DNA from: Lactococcus sp. S-13
Lineage (GTDB): Bacteria > Bacillota > Bacilli > Lactobacillales > Streptococcaceae
Assembly (NCBI RefSeq): GCF_004210295.1
Contig: NZ_SDAK01000001.1
Location: forward strand, 1,240,001 to 1,304,000
DNA: 64,000 nucleotides
Reading direction: 5' to 3'
Below, piece by piece: positions 60,448 to 64,000 of this stretch; positions within the stretch are counted from its first letter, which is position 1, and every line of letters starts with the position of its first letter. The notes below the pieces were generated by a model. It was not told the origin of the DNA. It saw nothing but the letters and a program-made list of their open reading frames with translations, and searched no databases. The position numbers and the translations under genes are program-made.

Positions 60448-60514
60448 CGTCAGCATTTTCTCCCAGAAATTTTACTGACGGAAGTTAAAAATGAATTGCG
60501 TCAGCATTTTTTCT
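60448..60514. repeat. Two repeat cores 51 bp apart upstream of the nitroreductase gene
   Basis: CGTCAGCATTTTCTCC starts at 60448 and CGTCAGCATTTTTTCT at 60499. An inverted ACTGACGG lies between them (60474-60481). Confidence 0.85.
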
Positions 60515-60515
60515 A

Positions 60516-60551
60516 TAAAAAACTCAGGCTATTTCAAAAATAACCTGAGTT
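60516..60551 (-). terminator. Terminator of upp
   Basis: On the minus strand AACTCAGGTTATTT pairs with AAATAGCCTGAGTT (one mismatch) around a 3-nt loop, and a T run follows. Confidence 0.9.
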
Positions 60552-60558
60552 CTGAGTT

Positions 60559-61194
60559 TTATTTTGTTCCGAACAAACGGTCGCCAGCGTCACCAAGACC
60601 TGGGACGATGTAGCCATGTTCGTTAAGTTTTTCATCAAGAGCTGCTGTGTAAATTTCGATGTCTGGATGTGCTTCTTGAAGCGCTTTGACACCTTCTGGT
60701 GCAGCAACCAAGCAGACAAATTTGATGTTTGCAGCTTTGGCATCACGTTTTTTGAGCGAATCAACTGCCAAAATCGCAGAACCACCAGTGGCAAGCATTG
60801 GATCCACAAGGAAAATTTGACGTTCAGCAATATCAGCTGGCAATTTCACCAAGTATTCAACTGGTTTAAGTGTTTCTTCATCACGGTACATTCCGATATG
60901 ACCCACGCGCGCCGCTGGAATCAATTTCAAAATCCCATCAACCATGCCAATTCCTGCACGCAAGATTGGAACAATCGCCAATTTTTTACCAGCAATTTGT
61001 TTTACGGTTGTTTTTTGAACGGGCGTTTCGATTTCAACATCTTCAAGTGGCAAATCACGCGATACTTCGTAAGCCATGAGCATTCCGATTTCATCGACGA
61101 GTTCGCGAAATTCTTTAGTTGACGCCTCTTTGCGACGCAAGATTGAGAGTTTGTGTTGAATCAATGGATGTTCGACGACTTGAAATTTTGACAT
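60559..61194 (-). CDS. upp: Uracil phosphoribosyltransferase
   Basis: This 211-residue enzyme salvages uracil with PRPP to [19 protein letters not shown] near 77, the PRPP loop [11 protein letters not shown] near 132 and the C-terminal [13 protein letters not shown] are diagnostic. AAAGGAAA precedes the ATG. The 158-bp upstream gap contains a palindrome (TAGTGT-CAAAA-ACACTA, with AGAG/CTCT flanks, near 61289-61326) but no clear PyrR element. Confidence 0.97.
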   Translation of the reverse strand: MSKFQVVEHPLIQHKLSILRRKEASTKEFRELVDEIGMLMAYEVSRDLPLEDVEIETPVQKTTVKQIAGKKLAIVPILRAGIGMVDGILKLIPAARVGHIGMYRDEETLKPVEYLVKLPADIAERQIFLVDPMLATGGSAILAVDSLKKRDAKAANIKFVCLVAAPEGVKALQEAHPDIEIYTAALDEKLNEHGYIVPGLGDAGDRLFGTK

Positions 61195-61352
61195 GAGATT
61201 TTCCTTTCGCTAAATCGCTTTGCAAAGCAAAGCACGGACTTTTTCGATTGCCTATTAAGGGACAATTCCAGCTAATTTTTGGCAAAATTTTTTAGAGCAT
61301 AGTGTTTTTGACACTACAACTCTAAAAGCATTTCTTTTATTTTACCATTTTT

Positions 61353-61850
61353 TTAGGCTTTTTTGCAGTCTAAAAGTAAATTTTTTAAAAGCCAGACATT
61401 CATAGCCGAATGTTCACTCTCCAAAAGTGCGTGTTCCAATGGTTCAAATCCATAGTCTTGATAAAGCTTCAAGGCGGCTTTGAGCTTCGTATGACTCTCT
61501 AAATAGAGTTTTTGATAATGTTTCTGAGCAAAGTCAATCGCCTGATCCATTAATTTTCTTGACCAACCTTGCCCACGAGCTTCTTTCGTCAGATAAAACT
61601 TTTGGAGTTCAGCAACTCCAACAGAAAAGGGTGCAATTCCTACTCCACCATAAACTTTATGCGCCTCCTTCTCATCAACGAGTACAAAATAAGCCGCATT
61701 TTTTGTTTGTTTATAAAATGTCGACAACTCTACCAAAGTTTCGTCCTCGTAAGCAGTGCCTGGTAAGGCCAAGCCCTCTTCTTCCAGAATATTCCGAATG
61801 AGTTGGTAAAGTTGAGCGTCATCTTGACTTTGAATTGGTCTAATTTTCAT
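61353..61850 (-). CDS. GNAT family N-acetyltransferase
   Basis: This 165-residue protein has the GNAT fold: MKIRPIQSQDDAQLYQLIRN, the strand VGVAELQKFYLTKEARGQGW (motif A with QGWSRKL as acetyl-CoA loop) and KLYLESHTKLKAALKLYQDY. The substrate is unknown. It overlaps the end of the antiporter gene by 11 nt and lacks a strong RBS, so it is probably coupled to that gene. Confidence 0.88.
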   Translation of the reverse strand: MKIRPIQSQDDAQLYQLIRNILEEEGLALPGTAYEDETLVELSTFYKQTKNAAYFVLVDEKEAHKVYGGVGIAPFSVGVAELQKFYLTKEARGQGWSRKLMDQAIDFAQKHYQKLYLESHTKLKAALKLYQDYGFEPLEHALLESEHSAMNVWLLKNLLLDCKKA

Positions 61851-62979
61851 ATTTTTTCAATACCATTTTGATCAAAAATGGAGCAATGACCGTCGCCAAA
61901 ATGATGACAATCACAAGTTCAGAATAAACAGCATCCGTAATAATGGCACTCGTCAATCCAATTTGAGCCACAATCAGAGCCATTTCTCCACGTGAAATCA
62001 TTCCTGTTCCGACTAACATACTCTCTCCAGTACTTAGACGATTCATTTTTCCGACAAAATAGGCGGGCAAAAATTTCGTTAAAATAGCCAAAACTGTAAA
62101 AAGTAAGATGATCCACGGATGATGAATCAAACTATCAAACTGCACCGAAATCGCAATCAAAACAAAGAACACGGGGATAAAAATAACGTAACCAATCGCC
62201 GAGGTGTATTCTTCGATTTTATGACTCACTTCTGTTTGTGAAATCGCAATTCCCGCAAAGAAACTGCCGATAACAGCTGACATTCCAACCGCATTGGCAA
62301 GCAAGCTCAATCCCAAACAGATAATCAGCGCAACAATTGTATTTTTATTGGCCAGCGGTAATTTTTGCACAAACTTCCAAAGTCTTGGAATCATCTTGTG
62401 AACTGCAAACAAGAAGGCGAAAAAGAGGAGTTCAAGAGAAAATTTGAGCGCCAATTGTCCACCAGAACCACCATTTTTAAAGCTGGTAAAAATGGACAAA
62501 ATCAAAACAGCCAGAATATCATCAACCACGGCTGCACCAAGGATTATTGAACCCGCACGTGTACTTAATTTACCATATTCTTGTAGCACTTCCACCGTGA
62601 TGGACACCGAAGTAGCGGCAAAAACAACCCCATAGAAAAAACTGGTTGATAGGCCATATCCCAAGCTCGCCGCGACAATAGCAAAGACCGAAAGTGGCAC
62701 TAAAACACCACCGACCGCCACCAGCATGGACGCCTTAAAATTTTTCTTCAATACCGTCAGATCGCTCTCTATCCCGGCAAGAAACATGAGCAAAATCACG
62801 CCAATTTCGGACATTACTTCTAGGACGTGTCCGCCATGAACAAGTCCTAAAACCGAGGGTGCAATAAGAATTCCGACCAGCATCTGGCCAACTACTGCTG
62901 GAATTTTCATTCGTCGAGAAATCAATGTAGCAAAAAGCGAAGCGACTAAAACAATTGTGAGTTGTAAAATATCATTCAT
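61840..62979 (-). CDS. CPA2-family cation:proton antiporter (Kef-type)
   Basis: This 379-residue integral membrane protein has about 12 membrane segments. IPAVVGQMLVGILIAPSVLG near the start and SIILGAAVVDDILAVLIL (paired Asp in segment 5) are hallmarks of the Na+/H+ and K+/H+ exchanger family. It lacks the C-terminal TrkA-N domain of KefB/KefC, so the ion may be Na+ or K+. The ATG is 6 nt from an extended -10 box. Confidence 0.9.
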   Translation of the reverse strand: MNDILQLTIVLVASLFATLISRRMKIPAVVGQMLVGILIAPSVLGLVHGGHVLEVMSEIGVILLMFLAGIESDLTVLKKNFKASMLVAVGGVLVPLSVFAIVAASLGYGLSTSFFYGVVFAATSVSITVEVLQEYGKLSTRAGSIILGAAVVDDILAVLILSIFTSFKNGGSGGQLALKFSLELLFFAFLFAVHKMIPRLWKFVQKLPLANKNTIVALIICLGLSLLANAVGMSAVIGSFFAGIAISQTEVSHKIEEYTSAIGYVIFIPVFFVLIAISVQFDSLIHHPWIILLFTVLAILTKFLPAYFVGKMNRLSTGESMLVGTGMISRGEMALIVAQIGLTSAIITDAVYSELVIVIILATVIAPFLIKMVLKKYEN

Positions 62980-62985
62980 TTTCTC

Positions 62986-62994
62986 ATTTTAACA
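62986..62994 (-). promoter_or_regulatory. Extended -10 promoter of the antiporter gene
   Basis: On the minus strand TGTTAAAAT (hexamer 62986-62991) is followed by GAGAAA and the ATG. This is the leaderless spacing, though GAGAAA might also act as a weak RBS for a longer transcript. Confidence 0.5.
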
Positions 62995-63033
62995 CATTTT
63001 TCTTAGACAAACTCATCTTTTCAATTTTATTTC

Positions 63034-64000
63034 TTAGAAAGCGAAGGTTTTGACAAGACGTTTTGTTGCTTCTTCGATTACTGTAAAGGGAGCGGCCACA
63101 TTCAAGCGCGCATGACCCGCCCCCTCAAGCCCAAATGAACTGCCGCTATTTAAAATTAACTGACTGTCATTTAATAATTTTTCCTGAAGCGCCTCGTCAC
63201 TCAACTCGTAAGCAGAAAAGTCCAACCAAATCAGATAGGTGCCTTGTGGTTTCATCACTTTAATTTTAGTTTTTTCAGTCAGTTCATCAAGGATATAAGT
63301 CACATTTTTTTCTAAAACTTCCTTAAGTTCTTGCAACCATTCATGCCCGTGAGTGAGGGCAGCTTCTGTGGCGAGCATCCCCAAAGTGCTGATTTCATGC
63401 TGATTATTTGCTAATCTTTGCTCAAGATATTGGTCACGTAACTCAGGATTTTCAATGATTGCAAATGAACATTTTACCCCTGCAATATTGAATGTTTTCG
63501 TGGCTGATGAGAGAATGATTGTAAATTCTTTAAAATCTGCGGAAAGCGTGTTGAAACTTTGATGAACATTGCCAAACAAGGTCAAATCTTGATGAATTTC
63601 GTCTGACACCAATAAAACCTGATGTTTTTGGCAAATTTCGCCAATTTTGAGCAATTCATCTTTGCGCCAAACACGTCCACCTGGATTGTGAGGATTGCAC
63701 AGAATGTACAATTTAACAGAATTTTCAACAATATCTTTTTCCAATTGTTCAAAATCAATGACAAATTCGCCATTTTTTTCCGTCAGTGAATTTTCTACCA
63801 CTTTACGCTGATTCAGCTTAATCGTCCGAGCAAAAGGAGGATACGCTGGGGTGTTGATCAGTACTGCCTCATTTTTTTGCGTAAAGGCTTGAATCGCAAG
63901 GCCTAACGCTGGCACCACGCCTTCCACAAAAATAAGACTTTCTTTAGAAAAAGAATAGCCATGCTGCGTCTTTTCCCAATTTCTCACTGCTTCTACTAAT
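63034..64000 (-). CDS. MalY/PatB-type aminotransferase (cystathionine beta-lyase-like), 5' end missing
   Basis: About 322 residues of a fold-type I PLP enzyme are present; the gene continues beyond 64000. WEKTQHGYSFSKESLIFVEG, NPHNPGGRVW, VSDEIHQDL and the PLP lysine in SSATKTFNIAGVKCSFA identify the MalY/PatB family, which cleaves cystathionine or cysteine-like C-S bonds. The frame remains open to the window edge (LVEAVRNWEK), so the GTG at 63987 is not the true start. Confidence 0.9.
   Translation of the reverse strand, partial: LVEAVRNWEKTQHGYSFSKESLIFVEGVVPALGLAIQAFTQKNEAVLINTPAYPPFARTIKLNQRKVVENSLTEKNGEFVIDFEQLEKDIVENSVKLYILCNPHNPGGRVWRKDELLKIGEICQKHQVLLVSDEIHQDLTLFGNVHQSFNTLSADFKEFTIILSSATKTFNIAGVKCSFAIIENPELRDQYLEQRLANNQHEISTLGMLATEAALTHGHEWLQELKEVLEKNVTYILDELTEKTKIKVMKPQGTYLIWLDFSAYELSDEALQEKLLNDSQLILNSGSSFGLEGAGHARLNVAAPFTVIEEATKRLVKTFAF

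Noticed and set aside
60870-61122. Open frames antisense to upp
   Set aside because: They have no RBS and no family resemblance, and they are fully covered by the conserved upp gene.

Overview
This is a stretch of low-GC Gram-positive chromosome from a Lactococcus species (Streptococcaceae). The evidence is a complete 16S gene with lactococcal V1/V2 features, the streptococcal-type division cluster ftsA-ftsZ-ylmE-sepF-yggT-ylmH-divIVA, PepC, an SMK-box (SAM-III) leader on metK, T-boxes on ileS and thrS, and a PspC/DUF4097 envelope-stress operon. From memory, the 16S looks nearer the L. lactis group than L. garvieae, but I could not run a comparison. I see no phage, plasmid, insertion sequence or CRISPR array. 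Most genes, including the rRNA operon, lie on the minus strand, which suggests that the replication fork travels right to left here.

Layout: 1-2.1 kb holds the start of pnp, a 41-bp tandem array and a duplicated-domain lipoprotein. 2.4-4.9 kb (+) holds prs, a cysteine desulfurase and DUF1831. 5-6.9 kb holds tuf and two tiny + strand genes. 6.9-16.2 kb holds T-box-ileS and the division cluster. 16.3-25.8 kb holds degV, rlmB, a DAO-family oxidase, an acetyltransferase-MerR pair, pepC, a broken gene carrying an in-frame repeat, and the ybjQ/mtnN/nudF/glmU block. 25.9-27.1 kb holds proC (+) and rpsO. 27.3-36.6 kb is the pknB-pppL-rsmB ... fmt ... priA region, interrupted by extra genes. 36.7-46.4 kb holds rpoZ, gmk, rny, nagB, metK, cfa, birA and the PspC/DUF4097 operon. 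46.7-49.4 kb holds a secreted glucosaminidase-CHAP cell-wall hydrolase and fba. 49.5-55.5 kb is an rRNA operon with eight tRNAs. 55.6-64 kb holds T-box-thrS, an orphan ATP-cone protein, mntH, a nitroreductase, upp, an antiporter and a partial MalY/PatB-type aminotransferase.

The most unusual content is a family of about 33 intergenic copies of a 16-nt core, CGTCAGCATTTTCTCT, almost all in the same orientation. It occurs as tandem arrays with start-to-start spacings of 41 bp (two arrays with unrelated intervening sequence), about 30 bp (four loci), 51 bp (one pair) and 39 bp (inside a broken reading frame, where 39 keeps frame). The intergenic spacings are close to whole helical turns (3, 4 and 5), which would place every core on one face of the DNA. 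Hairpin versions sit in both T-box leaders. I do not recognise this element.

A second pattern is that five genes (rlmB, rsmB, birA, merR and an antiporter gene) have an extended -10 box ending exactly 6 nt before the ATG. This predicts leaderless mRNAs, and two of these genes encode rRNA methyltransferases.
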